NCBI RefSeq assembly: GCF_002368195.1
Contig: NZ_AP018178.1
Coordinates: forward strand, 2,810,791-2,874,790
From: Calothrix sp. NIES-2100
GTDB lineage: Bacteria > Cyanobacteriota > Cyanobacteriia > Cyanobacteriales > Nostocaceae
DNA length: 64,000 bases
Direction of reading: 5' to 3'
In this document: positions 34,388 to 44,239 of the stretch, one piece after another
Numbering within the stretch: position 1 is the first letter of the stretch
How the letters are laid out: the number at the start of each line of letters is the position of its first letter
Translations under genes and position numbers: made by a program
Notes under the pieces: generated by a model
What the model saw: the letters and a program-made list of their open reading frames with translations, nothing else
Told to the model about the DNA's origin: nothing
The model's database searches: none

Positions 34388-35455
34388 CTACTCTTGATTA
34401 TGCTTCTTTGTTGGTACTGACTTACTCTTAGGTGTTAAAGGTAAATCTAAACATTTCTGAAGATAAGACGTTAACAAACTCACACTTGTCCGAGATTTAG
34501 AAATACGATCTCCAAAAATTACTCGATTCTCCCATTCTGGATTCGAGCGTGACCAATTAATCTGTTGTAACTTATGCAACCAAACTTCCCAGTCTTCAGG
34601 GTAGAGTGAGATTAGTTCAGCTCCCAGATGTCCCAATGCTGCCAGCGTTACTCCATGACCATGAACAAAGTCCTGACGGATTTTGCCTGAACTAATTTTA
34701 CCTTCACGAACTCGCTCCCAGTCTGGGATATTAGCACAGACAGCATTCCAGTAACGAATTGCTAGTTGAATCTGGGTCTCTAAATCAGCCTTCTCATGAT
34801 TGACCAGTAGAGTCAGAGTAGCATTTCTTATACCACTGAGTGTAAACAATTTCTGGGAACGCATAGGTAAACTGCTGCGTTCAACATCAGTCAAATCTTT
34901 AAAGATGTTGACCTCTGTGATTACAGATATTGCCAAAATCATTGGACGAGAGTGATAGCCTAATTCTGGATTAATGCAATTCAAAATTATAGATTTAGCA
35001 GTTTTCAATTGCTGAAGGCGCTTTAAACCAATATCTTGATAAAAATGTAGCGGGATAAGCAAATTTCCCAAATCTGGATTTTGAGCGTGAGCAAGTTTGA
35101 GCGCTGCAATAGGATTATGAACCGGAAGAACTACAGTTTTAGTATCAATAGGTACTTTTAAGTGACCTAGATTTGCAGTATCTTTTTCTAGATTAATTGC
35201 CTCAAAAGTAACTTCACCATCAATAAAGATAATTAGTGGGTAAAAACTTGTATAAAGAGGCTTAGTTATAATATTTTTCGCCAATTCCGCATTAAAGGTT
35301 GAATTTAGAGAGCGCCGCACGCTGGCTGGAACCGCCATTTCTTCCTTGAAGGTAAATAGTTCTAGTATGACCTGAACTGGACACCAACAAAGGTAAAATT
35401 CACTTTCGTTTTGAATCCCTCTGATCACGGGGAAAACATACTTAAAGGCAGTCAT
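34388..35455 (-). CDS. DndB-like protein with degenerate DGQHR motif
   Basis: A 355-aa protein. The N-terminus (FKYVFPVIRGIQNESEFYLCWCPVQVILELF), length, and the order GEVTF...LGHLKVPID...AALKLAHAQNPDLGNLLIPLHFY follow DndB, the DGQHR-family regulator of DNA phosphorothioation genes. Where DndB has DGQHRRAAI, this protein reads VHNPIAALK, so the signature is lost. The C-terminus SRTSVSLLTSYLQKCLDLPLT also fits the family. No dndA/C/D/E genes are nearby. It is transcribed against the rest of the transposon. It may be a decoy, a regulator or an inactive relic; the coding frame is intact, which favours some use. Confidence 0.65.
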   Translation of the reverse strand: MTAFKYVFPVIRGIQNESEFYLCWCPVQVILELFTFKEEMAVPASVRRSLNSTFNAELAKNIITKPLYTSFYPLIIFIDGEVTFEAINLEKDTANLGHLKVPIDTKTVVLPVHNPIAALKLAHAQNPDLGNLLIPLHFYQDIGLKRLQQLKTAKSIILNCINPELGYHSRPMILAISVITEVNIFKDLTDVERSSLPMRSQKLFTLSGIRNATLTLLVNHEKADLETQIQLAIRYWNAVCANIPDWERVREGKISSGKIRQDFVHGHGVTLAALGHLGAELISLYPEDWEVWLHKLQQINWSRSNPEWENRVIFGDRISKSRTSVSLLTSYLQKCLDLPLTPKSKSVPTKKHNQE

Positions 35456-35704
35456 AGTCAGCTTCCCCGCTTGATTATCTATTGGTTATGATACCACACT
35501 CTATATATGATTTTTGATTTGCTTTAACCTATAACAAGTATCAATTTTAACTAAATTAATACTGTCCAAGCTAACTTTCGTTGTGTTCTCACACTTCTAA
35601 AGTTTTTTTGCCAATCCTTAGTAATGCCATTTTTGTATGTTAAAAGTAACGTACAAGTATGGTATTTTTATTGTAAGTAGTCCAGCAAAAAGCAAAATAA
35701 TGCT

Positions 35705-36547
35705 ATGGCTAAACGTCGCAGAGCAACTAATCAGGCAGTAATCGATAAACGTATCAGCCAAGGTCGTGGGGAAGGTAGAGGTCACGACTACACCCCCTGG
35801 TTGCTGATTCAAGATGTAGCTTCTCAAGGTTTAGCAACACGGACAAAGGGCTGGAAAACAAAAAGAGTCCATCACTTGCTCAGCAAAATGGAGCTTAACT
35901 ACTTTTATGCCCTTGAATGGTCGCCAATAGTTTACGACATTCGCGAACAATACCCATTACTGCCGTTGGAAGAAACGGTAGCAATTGCTGAACAGTGCGG
36001 TATTCCTCATCCTAAAGACCCTAAAACCCAAGAATTTATTGTGATGACAACTGACTTTGTAATCACAATTCCTCAGAACATTGGAATTTGCGAGCAAGCT
36101 CGTACAGTCAAACCTGCAAAAGAATTGGATAACAAACGAACTATCGAAAAGTTTGAGATTGAACGCAGATACTGGGAGTCAAGAAACACTAGTTGGGGTA
36201 TTGTCACAGAACATGAAATTCCTTCCGTTCTAACCAACAACATTGCTCACCTTCATAATCGTTTCTATGCTGATGACTTATCACTCTCCGAGCGAGAGAT
36301 TGCCCAGGTAAAAAAACTGCTAACTCAGTGGGTAATGCAGAGGGATGAAAGACTCACAGAACTGACTGCCGAGTGTGATGACAGGCTTGGCTTAGAAGCT
36401 GGTGATAGTTTATCAGTTGCTTGGCATTTGTTAGCTACACGCCAATGGTTAGTTGATATGAATCAACCCATTAATCCCAGGCAAAAGCTTTTACTACTAA
36501 ATGTTCAATCTGTAGATATTGATCAGCCAATAAGAGAAATTGGATGA
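35705..36547 (+). CDS. tnsA: Tn7-type transposase endonuclease subunit TnsA
   Basis: A 280-aa nuclease that nicks the 5' ends of the transposon, so that movement is cut-and-paste. Restriction-type catalytic residues are recognisable: E71 (ALEWSPIVYDIREQYPL), D117 (TTDFVIT) and K136 (ARTVKPAKEL). The C-terminal half (160-280) is the winged-helix part that contacts TnsC. The ATGA overlap with tnsB (4 bp) shows coupling. No HIP1 site occurs from here to 42.4 kb, unlike the flanking chromosome. Confidence 0.92.
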   Translation: MAKRRRATNQAVIDKRISQGRGEGRGHDYTPWLLIQDVASQGLATRTKGWKTKRVHHLLSKMELNYFYALEWSPIVYDIREQYPLLPLEETVAIAEQCGIPHPKDPKTQEFIVMTTDFVITIPQNIGICEQARTVKPAKELDNKRTIEKFEIERRYWESRNTSWGIVTEHEIPSVLTNNIAHLHNRFYADDLSLSEREIAQVKKLLTQWVMQRDERLTELTAECDDRLGLEAGDSLSVAWHLLATRQWLVDMNQPINPRQKLLLLNVQSVDIDQPIREIG

Positions 36548-38742
36548 AAATTTTCATTAACCAACTACTGTCCTGGATAAGCGATTTAGAAGAAAATCGC
36601 CAAATCGAGCGTGTGCTCTGGATTGATACCTCAGGTACTGATGTAATAACTATTGATATCAATCACCCAAATGCTCAACCGATCTTTCATAAGTACAACC
36701 ATATAGAGGCGGCATTGGTTGCCAATAGAGCAACTATTTTAGAAAACGACCCCTGCGCTAAGATTATTCCTACGAATCAGCTTTCAGATGTTCAACGCAA
36801 ATATCGAGATGAAGCATGGAAAGCGATCTCCTTAATTATTGCTCAAGGAGAAAAAGTTTTTTATCCCCATGAACGAAGTCGAATAATCAAGGAAGCAGTT
36901 CATAGCACAGGACGTTCAGAGCCAACAATTCGTAAGGATCTACGACGTTACTGGCAAGGTGGACAGACAAAAAATTCACTCCTACCTAATTTTGACTTGT
37001 GTGGTGGAAAAGGCAAAGAGCGGCAAATTAATAGTGCCAAAAGAGGTCGTCCTAGTTTACTCTCCATTGCCAAAGATCAAATACTTGGAGTCAATGTTGA
37101 TGCTGATATTCAGGATAAATTTCGTAAAGGTATCCGGTTATTTTATGAGAATTCTCAAGAAAGATATTTGACAAAAGCTTATCAGGACACACTTGAAAAG
37201 TTTTTTGCCATAGCCTATAGAGAATCCTCTAATAGTGTGAAAGTTCCAATTCTGCCACCAGCGGAAGAACTGCCCAGTTTTAGGCAGTTTCAGTATTGGT
37301 ATGAAAAAAATTGCGATATTACTAAAAAATTAATTTCGCGTCATGGGGAACGAAGATTTAACCTTCGCCATAGGGCAACTTTGGGAGACTCAACTCAAAT
37401 GGCATTTGGACCTGGTTCAGTGTTCCAAATCGATGCAACGATTGCAGATGTTTATTTAGTAAGTTCTCTCAACCGAAGTCAGACCATCGGTAGACCTACA
37501 CTTTACTTAGTTGTTGATGTTTTTAGCCGACTAATAGTTGGATTTGTCGTTACTCTTGAACCTTCTAGTTGGTTAGGTGCAATGTTAGCCTTAGAAAACG
37601 TTACTGAAGATAAAGTTGAGTTCTGTCGAGGATACGGAATTAACATTACTGAAGCTGAATGGGCTAGTCATCACCTTCCTAAAGAACTGATTGCAGATCG
37701 AGGGGAATTTGAAGGATATAACGCTGATAATTTAGTAAACTCTATCCTCAATATTGATATCCATAATACATCGCCTTACCGGGCAGATATGAAAGGTATT
37801 ATTGAGCAGAGCTTTAATCAATTAAATAATGAGAGAATTCATTGGCTTCCTGGTTCAGTCAAGAAACTTCCAGAGCGAGGTGATAGAGATTATCGACTGG
37901 ATGGGGTTTTAACCTTACATGAATTCAGACAATTGATGATTTTGTCCATTCTCGATCACAACAATGAGAAATGCATGTATGACTATCCTATGAGCCAATA
38001 CATGATACAAGATGAGGTTGAGCCTTATCCAGCCAATCTCTGGCAATGGGGAGTTGAAAATAGAGTAGGTTCTCTACACTGGAAATCTCGTGACCTTATC
38101 CTCCTAAACCTTCTCCCATCGGCAAAAGCTTCTATTACCCGTGAGGGAATTGTTTTTAACAAACTGCATTATACATGTGAATTAGCTATGCATGAACAAT
38201 GGTTTGTTCGTGCAAGGAATAAAGGTAGTTGGAGAATCGATGTTGCTTACGATCCGCGACTTGTTAACCAGATTTATATACGTTTAGACAGCGGTAATCG
38301 CATGGAAATATGCTATTTACTCGAAGTAGATCAAAGGTTTCAAGGTTGTGATTTTCGAGAAGTAGAAACCTATTACAAACAACAAAGGATAAATCAGCAA
38401 GCTGCCACTACACGAAAACAACAGTCCACAGCGGCATTAAATGCTCACACTAAACATATAATTTCTAAAGCTACAGAGGAAACTCAAAAAGCTACTGATG
38501 GGCAAAGTAAACGTTCTCGTATTAAAAATATACATAAAAACAGAGAAGAAGAACGTAACCATGAGCGGAAAATTCAAACTCAAACTTTAGGTGAAAATTC
38601 ATTTTCTGGACAGCCAGCAAAGGTAATTCAAATGCCAAATATCACTCAAAAAGAAGATAGTAATGAGGGGTATGTAGCTGCACCTCAAGAAACTGAAATG
38701 TTAAATGAAATATTTGGAGAAATGTGGAATCATGGTAAATAA
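36544..38742 (+). CDS. tnsB: Tn7-type DDE transposase subunit TnsB
   Basis: A 732-aa member of the Mu/Tn7/Tn5053 integrase-fold family. Catalytic triad: D297 (VFQIDATIADVYLV), D385 (ELIADRGEFEGY), E421 (GIIEQSFNQLN). Helical DNA-binding domains (about 85-280) should bind the repeated 20-bp sites at the element ends. The last 110 residues are polar and low-complexity, ending with a TnsC-interacting tail (NEIFGEMWNHGK). It joins the 3' ends to target DNA. Overlaps tnsA by 4 bp and tnsC by 11 bp. Confidence 0.95.
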   Translation: MKIFINQLLSWISDLEENRQIERVLWIDTSGTDVITIDINHPNAQPIFHKYNHIEAALVANRATILENDPCAKIIPTNQLSDVQRKYRDEAWKAISLIIAQGEKVFYPHERSRIIKEAVHSTGRSEPTIRKDLRRYWQGGQTKNSLLPNFDLCGGKGKERQINSAKRGRPSLLSIAKDQILGVNVDADIQDKFRKGIRLFYENSQERYLTKAYQDTLEKFFAIAYRESSNSVKVPILPPAEELPSFRQFQYWYEKNCDITKKLISRHGERRFNLRHRATLGDSTQMAFGPGSVFQIDATIADVYLVSSLNRSQTIGRPTLYLVVDVFSRLIVGFVVTLEPSSWLGAMLALENVTEDKVEFCRGYGINITEAEWASHHLPKELIADRGEFEGYNADNLVNSILNIDIHNTSPYRADMKGIIEQSFNQLNNERIHWLPGSVKKLPERGDRDYRLDGVLTLHEFRQLMILSILDHNNEKCMYDYPMSQYMIQDEVEPYPANLWQWGVENRVGSLHWKSRDLILLNLLPSAKASITREGIVFNKLHYTCELAMHEQWFVRARNKGSWRIDVAYDPRLVNQIYIRLDSGNRMEICYLLEVDQRFQGCDFREVETYYKQQRINQQAATTRKQQSTAALNAHTKHIISKATEETQKATDGQSKRSRIKNIHKNREEERNHERKIQTQTLGENSFSGQPAKVIQMPNITQKEDSNEGYVAAPQETEMLNEIFGEMWNHGK

Positions 38743-40312
38743 CAGACCCTACAATACTGGAATTTTAGTCTGTAGAGGGCAAGAGATTGTTGCCACTTAT
38801 AGAGATCCATCAATTGCGAATTATCGTAACAACCCACTTATCGAAGCTTTGCCACCCATATTACGTAAACCTGAAGTAATAAAACGTTTAGCATACTTTC
38901 CAGACTATCAAGATGAGGATAGGCATCAGCCTGACCACTTACGTTTACATATGATTCAAAATACTCTGCAATTTTTTACTCCTCTAGGAATTCATCTTGC
39001 TCTAGAACAGACAGTTTCGCGACTTATTAGGCTTGGTTACCAAGCTCGAAATCCAATACAGATAGGATTTTGGAAAAACATTAACCAATCAGTGGAATTA
39101 ATGGATTCCAATGGATTTGTTCCAAGAAGTCAACGTTCTACGGCAAGAAGCTTAACTATACTTGGTGTGAGTGGTATAGGTAAAAGTACAGCTATAGAAG
39201 AAATTCTTTATACCTATCCACAAGTAATAAATCATAACCAATATCTTGATAGAAATTTTAGTTTCAGACAACTTGTATGGCTAAAACTTGAGTGCCCACA
39301 AGATGGCTCAATCAAAGGTCTTTGTCTTAACTTTTTTCAAGCTATGGATGATATTTTGGGTACTTCATACTACAAAAATTACACTACTAGACTCTCAACA
39401 GTGGATAACTTAATGCCCAATGTAGCTCGTGTAGCTTCAATACATGCTATTGGCATTCTTGTAATTGACGAAATTCAAAATTTGAGTGCAAGTAAGAGTG
39501 GCGGAGCTAGCAGAATGCTTAATTTTTTTGTGCAATTGGTAAATACTATCGGTTTGCCAGTTGTTTTAGTTGGTACTTACAAAGCATGGAATGTTTTAAG
39601 TGGTGAATTTCGTCAAATACGTCGAGGTACAGGTCAAGGAGATTTTATTTGGGACCCAATGCAGGAAGATGAAACTTGGCAGACTTTTGTAAAAACCCTA
39701 TGGCGTTACCAATACGTTAAAACATCTTGCCCTCTGACACCAGAATTAAGTCATGCCTTGTATTACGAATGTCAAGGTATTACAGATTTTGCTGTAAAGC
39801 TTTATATGCTAGCACAAATACGAGCTATCACGACAGGGAAAGAAAAAATTACAGAATCAATTATCAAGTCAGTAGCTAAAGATTGTCTCCGCACAGCTAG
39901 GCAAGTTCTTAACGCTTTGAAAGAAACTAATGAAGACAGAAAGCGGCAGATGTTAATCAACTGTGAGGATGTCTACCCAATTGATATTGAACCATTTTTA
40001 GAAGAGGCAAAAACCAAACTTGATTTCCAGGATGAAAAATTACTAGAGATGATACTTGTTAACCAAGTAAATTCTGTAGAAATTGAACCGAACCTAACAA
40101 CAGTCACAGAACCTAAAGAGGCTACTAGGCATGTTGAATCTAAACCAACTATAAAACCTAGTAAGCATCGTCAAAATACAAGAGCGAAGAATACATTATC
40201 AGAAATTATAGTTCAAGCAGAGAAGCAGGGCATTACTGCCTATGTAGCGCTCAAGCAAAACGACTATATTCGATCTGCCTCTGAATATCTTATGGAGGAA
40301 ATAGCAGGATGA
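38732..40312 (+). CDS. tnsC: AAA+ transposition regulator TnsC
   Basis: A protein of about 526 aa. Walker A GVSGIGKST (145-153), Walker B VIDEIQ (241-246), and a sensor-type VLVGTYKAWNVL. TnsC polymerises on target DNA and links the TniQ target selector to the TnsAB transposase. The frame opens at 38705; I chose the ATG at 38732 (MVNNRPYNTG). The stop overlaps the next ATG (ATGA at 40309). The N-terminus is long (about 140 residues before Walker A), as in Tn7 TnsC and unlike the small type V-K TnsC. Confidence 0.93.
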   Translation: MVNNRPYNTGILVCRGQEIVATYRDPSIANYRNNPLIEALPPILRKPEVIKRLAYFPDYQDEDRHQPDHLRLHMIQNTLQFFTPLGIHLALEQTVSRLIRLGYQARNPIQIGFWKNINQSVELMDSNGFVPRSQRSTARSLTILGVSGIGKSTAIEEILYTYPQVINHNQYLDRNFSFRQLVWLKLECPQDGSIKGLCLNFFQAMDDILGTSYYKNYTTRLSTVDNLMPNVARVASIHAIGILVIDEIQNLSASKSGGASRMLNFFVQLVNTIGLPVVLVGTYKAWNVLSGEFRQIRRGTGQGDFIWDPMQEDETWQTFVKTLWRYQYVKTSCPLTPELSHALYYECQGITDFAVKLYMLAQIRAITTGKEKITESIIKSVAKDCLRTARQVLNALKETNEDRKRQMLINCEDVYPIDIEPFLEEAKTKLDFQDEKLLEMILVNQVNSVEIEPNLTTVTEPKEATRHVESKPTIKPSKHRQNTRAKNTLSEIIVQAEKQGITAYVALKQNDYIRSASEYLMEEIAG

Positions 40313-42258
40313 TTGGTTTTTTTCCTGAACCTTATCCAGATGAATTGCTGTACAGTATTTGTGCGCGATATTCTGATCGAATGCAATATCCAGTTAAACA
40401 TTCTGTTGTCAAAGAACTCTTTGGTGATAAACGTATCGTTGTAAATTTAGAGCTACCACGCTACTTAGATGATTTGGTTGCAGCTTTACCCCCAGGAAAT
40501 TGCTATACGGTTGAGAACATAATTGATTACCATACACTGTTACCCTTTTATAGCTCGTTCTCTCCACCAGAGATCACTTTGTCAGTTAGACAAGAAATGA
40601 GAAGCAGTCGCTTTCAAGCTTATTATAAACATTTAGGTATTGGCATAGGTTCTTTGGCATTACCCCCTTATCTACGTTTTTGTCCTCTATGTGTTCAAGT
40701 GGATAGAGAGCAACTTGGTGAATGCTACTGGCATCGGCTCCATCAACTTCCTGGTGTGGAACTTTGTCCACTACATAAAATTCCTTTGGAAAATAGTCAA
40801 GTATCTAGGCAAAATAGGAGAAGCAGGTATCAATTTATTTCTGCTGAGCAAGCTACACATACTAATCAACAACGTTTATTGAACTTATCTGTTCGTGACT
40901 ATGAACATCTTCTCGATATTGCTCATGACGCTGATTGGCTTTTGAAGCAGCGCAACTTAACTTCAAGTACCACATCTATACACAACCGTTATGTCAAACT
41001 ACTGTATGAAAATGGTATGGGTACATTCAACGGTAAATTATATATAAACAAAATAATAGAAGCATTCACAAGTTATTACTCTCCACAACTTCTACATCTG
41101 CTTCAATGCGAGTTTGATAAACGAAACCAACATAATTGGCTTCTAAATATATTTCGTTTAAGTAACACAACTAAACATCCTATACGCCATCTAATAGTTA
41201 TTAAATTTTTAGGATATACTCTTAAAGATTTTTTTCAACTTCCTGATGAGTTTAAACCCTTTGGGAATGGTCCTTGGCTATGTCTAAACACAGTTTGTGA
41301 GCAATTTCACAAACTAGTAATTGATAAATGTGATATTAAAGTTAATAGCCTAAAGACTAAGCCAGTAGGAACATTTCATTGTTTATATTGTAATTTTATA
41401 TATTCGCGAACAGGTCCAGACAATAAGGCTGAAGATAAATTTAATAGAACTACCCATATGACAATTTATGGCGCACTATGGGAGTCTACTTTAATTAGGT
41501 TATGGAAAGATGAGTCAGTTACTCTCAATGAAATAGCAAAACAGCTAGGAGTTTCCCAGAGAACTGTTAAGCGTCAGGCAGTTTTGTGTCAGATCCCATT
41601 TCCAAGACTTAGCGTTGGTAGAACAATTCAGAATAGCCCTACATATCAGCCTCGTGCTACAAATCTTGAAACAAGAAAAATACAAAAATTGCAATTTCAT
41701 CAAAACAGTATTCTGGAAGTCATAGAAAAAAATCATTTGGCAGGACGAAAGGAACTTCAGACAAAATGTCCAACGTCTTATGCATATCTTAAAAAGTACA
41801 ATCATGATTGGCTAGAAGCTCATCTACCTCCTCCTAACCATAGTGGAAAATTCCCGCCAAAATATATCGTGGACTGGGAAGAACGCGATATCCAACTGGC
41901 AGAAGATGTTAAAGCTTCAGTTGTACATATCAGAAGTATTCCTGAACGTCCTATACGTATCACCAAGGCAGAGATTAGTAGATATATTGAGCAATATTTG
42001 TACCACTCATTGTGCTTACATTTGGATAAACTTCCCTTGACAAAGAAAGTTTTAGCTGAAGAACTTGAGACATACGAAGAATTTGCTATTCGTCGGATTG
42101 AATGGGCAGTGAGATATTTTCGACAAGCGAATATATGTCCAACACGAAGGCAACTAGAGCGTTTTGCAGGTATACAACCAAAATCTCCTCCTATATTGCA
42201 GATTAAACAGGCAATAGACACTGCTCTACAATCACTTACTCCTACTAGAAATTTCTGA
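40309..42258 (+). CDS. TniQ/TnsD-type target selector, copy 1
   Basis: A 649-aa protein. The N-terminal TniQ domain opens IGFFPEPYPDELLYSICARYSDRM and carries a zinc site: C125, C128, C153, H156 (RFCPLCVQ... LCPLHK). A second zinc-knuckle region follows near residues 325-365 (CLNTVCEQF...HCLYCNFIYSR), then an HTH (LNEIAKQLGVSQRTVKRQA, about 405-425) and a C-terminal DNA-binding part. This full-length TnsD layout fits binding of a fixed attachment site rather than CRISPR coupling, where TniQ is usually short. Overlaps tnsC by 4 bp. Confidence 0.9.
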   Translation: MIGFFPEPYPDELLYSICARYSDRMQYPVKHSVVKELFGDKRIVVNLELPRYLDDLVAALPPGNCYTVENIIDYHTLLPFYSSFSPPEITLSVRQEMRSSRFQAYYKHLGIGIGSLALPPYLRFCPLCVQVDREQLGECYWHRLHQLPGVELCPLHKIPLENSQVSRQNRRSRYQFISAEQATHTNQQRLLNLSVRDYEHLLDIAHDADWLLKQRNLTSSTTSIHNRYVKLLYENGMGTFNGKLYINKIIEAFTSYYSPQLLHLLQCEFDKRNQHNWLLNIFRLSNTTKHPIRHLIVIKFLGYTLKDFFQLPDEFKPFGNGPWLCLNTVCEQFHKLVIDKCDIKVNSLKTKPVGTFHCLYCNFIYSRTGPDNKAEDKFNRTTHMTIYGALWESTLIRLWKDESVTLNEIAKQLGVSQRTVKRQAVLCQIPFPRLSVGRTIQNSPTYQPRATNLETRKIQKLQFHQNSILEVIEKNHLAGRKELQTKCPTSYAYLKKYNHDWLEAHLPPPNHSGKFPPKYIVDWEERDIQLAEDVKASVVHIRSIPERPIRITKAEISRYIEQYLYHSLCLHLDKLPLTKKVLAEELETYEEFAIRRIEWAVRYFRQANICPTRRQLERFAGIQPKSPPILQIKQAIDTALQSLTPTRNF

Positions 42259-42295
42259 AATATTTATATTTTGTTTGTAGAATCTAGAAAACTTC

Positions 42296-44239
42296 ATGCT
42301 TGGTTGCTTCCCTAACGCCTATCCAGATGAATTGTTCTACAGTATCTGTGCTCGCTTCCAAGAGCGAATGAACTATCCTAGCCAGATTTCAGTAGTACAA
42401 GATTTATTCCAAACAAAAAATGCGATCGCAATCTTTGACCTACCAAGCAGGCTTCATAGACTTGTTACAGCCTTACCTCCTGGAAGCTGTTATACAGTTG
42501 ACGATTTCATCCAAAAACACACTCTATTACCTTTTTATAGTCCATTCTTGCCCCCAGAGAGACTTCAACTTGTTCGGGAAGATATGTGTGGTGATGATGG
42601 CTCAAAAATTCATACACGCTTGGGAATTGTGGCTGGATTTATTGAAATGCCTTCTTACCTGCGCTTTTGTCCAGTGTGTGTGGAAGATGATCGCAAGCAG
42701 TTTGGTGAGTGCTACTGGCATCGTCTCCATCAATTACCTGGTGTTGAAGTCTGTTCCACTCATGGAGTTTTTTTAGAGAAAAGTGGTGTATTAACCCACA
42801 ATCGTAGACGAATATATGAATTTATTTCCGCAGCACAGGCAAATCAAGTAATATCTCCTCGTCCAATAGACTCCTTAAATTCTGCTCACAAAATTCTGTT
42901 GAAGATTGCTAGAGACATAGACTGGCTTGTGAATAATTGCCGCTTTGTCCCTGGCTTAGAAGCTTTGTATCAAAAATACCTATCTTTGGTAAAAACCAAT
43001 CCAGAGTTAGTGACTTACACAGGTAGGATTCGTGTTCAGGAATTATTGAGGCTCTTCAAAAATTACTACCCCTCCCAAGTGTTAGATCGGTTGCAATGCC
43101 CACTTGATGAGCAGATTCGCGATAACTGGCTTGCTCAATTAGTGCGTTTGCCTAAAAGGGTTCACCATCCACTACGTCATCTGCTATTTATCCACTTCTT
43201 GGGATATACAGCACAAGAATTTTTTGAGCTAAAAGAAGCACCAAAACCATTCGGTAATGGTCCTTGGCGCTGCCTTAACCCTGTTTGCAAATATTTCAAA
43301 AAACCGCACATAAAGAATTGTCAGATTACATATAATCAGGAAAATCACAAACCAACTGGTACATTTGTTTGTAGCTGTGGTTTTGTTTACTCTAGGATAA
43401 GTCCCGATCAATCACCAGAGGATCACTTTCGATTCTCGAAAATCAAGGTTTATGGTTCTGTTTGGGAAAAGTCTTTAAAAACTTTCTGGGAAGACTCATC
43501 ACTTACCCTTAAGGAGATTAGTCACCTTTTGGGAGTTAAGGTCAAGACAGTGCTTCGTCAAGCAGATAGGCTGAAGCTTACTTTTCCCCGACCTAATACT
43601 AAGGCGAGAGCAACTGAGTTATGTCCCTCACTTAAGCCTCGTGCATTCTCATTTATTCAGGCTCCAGATGTCCTTGAAAGTTGCCGTCAGCAATGGTTAG
43701 AGCTAATTGAAGCTAATCCTGAGGCGGGAAGAACACAATTACGAAGTAAAGCACCAGCAATTTATGGTCAGTTATACAAATACGATAAAGATTGGCTTGT
43801 GGAGCATCTGCCACCCCCAATAACGAACAATGGCACTATATATGTAGATTGGAATAACCGAGATGCTGAAACGGTAGAAGCAGTGAAGATTGCAGCTCAG
43901 CGCTTGAAGCAAGATGTCAATCGACCAATTTGGATCAGCAAGACAGCGATCGCTAATTCTCTTGCTCATCCTGCAAGTGCTTGGGTTAAAAAACATCTCA
44001 AAAGGCTACCAAAAACAGCAGAAGTTCTAGCTGAACTGAGCGAGACTAGAGAAGAATTTGCAGTCAGAAGAGTTCAATGGGCTGCTGATTGTTTCCATCA
44101 AGAAAATATTGTTCCCCAGAGGTGGCAATTGGTACGTCGAGCAGGTCTACGCCCAGAGACAAGAGAGTTGTGTTTAGTTAAGCAGGCGATCGCAACTGCT
44201 TTAGACGTTTTGGTTAGAGACCATGAGTTGAGAGAATAA
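42296..44239 (+). CDS. TniQ/TnsD-type target selector, copy 2
   Basis: A 647-aa paralogue of the previous gene, co-linear through the whole length: same start (LGCFPNAYPDELFYSICARFQERM), zinc sites (RFCPVCVEDD...VCSTHG; CLNPVCKYF...CSCGFVYSR), HTH (LTLKEISHLLGVKVKTVLRQA), and C-terminus (VKQAIATALDVL). Divergence is spread evenly, indicating an old duplication or acquisition of two specificities. One copy may read the ruvC 3' end and the other a second site or mobile DNA. It overlaps the convergent gene at 44201 tail to tail. Confidence 0.9.
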   Translation: MLGCFPNAYPDELFYSICARFQERMNYPSQISVVQDLFQTKNAIAIFDLPSRLHRLVTALPPGSCYTVDDFIQKHTLLPFYSPFLPPERLQLVREDMCGDDGSKIHTRLGIVAGFIEMPSYLRFCPVCVEDDRKQFGECYWHRLHQLPGVEVCSTHGVFLEKSGVLTHNRRRIYEFISAAQANQVISPRPIDSLNSAHKILLKIARDIDWLVNNCRFVPGLEALYQKYLSLVKTNPELVTYTGRIRVQELLRLFKNYYPSQVLDRLQCPLDEQIRDNWLAQLVRLPKRVHHPLRHLLFIHFLGYTAQEFFELKEAPKPFGNGPWRCLNPVCKYFKKPHIKNCQITYNQENHKPTGTFVCSCGFVYSRISPDQSPEDHFRFSKIKVYGSVWEKSLKTFWEDSSLTLKEISHLLGVKVKTVLRQADRLKLTFPRPNTKARATELCPSLKPRAFSFIQAPDVLESCRQQWLELIEANPEAGRTQLRSKAPAIYGQLYKYDKDWLVEHLPPPITNNGTIYVDWNNRDAETVEAVKIAAQRLKQDVNRPIWISKTAIANSLAHPASAWVKKHLKRLPKTAEVLAELSETREEFAVRRVQWAADCFHQENIVPQRWQLVRRAGLRPETRELCLVKQAIATALDVLVRDHELRE

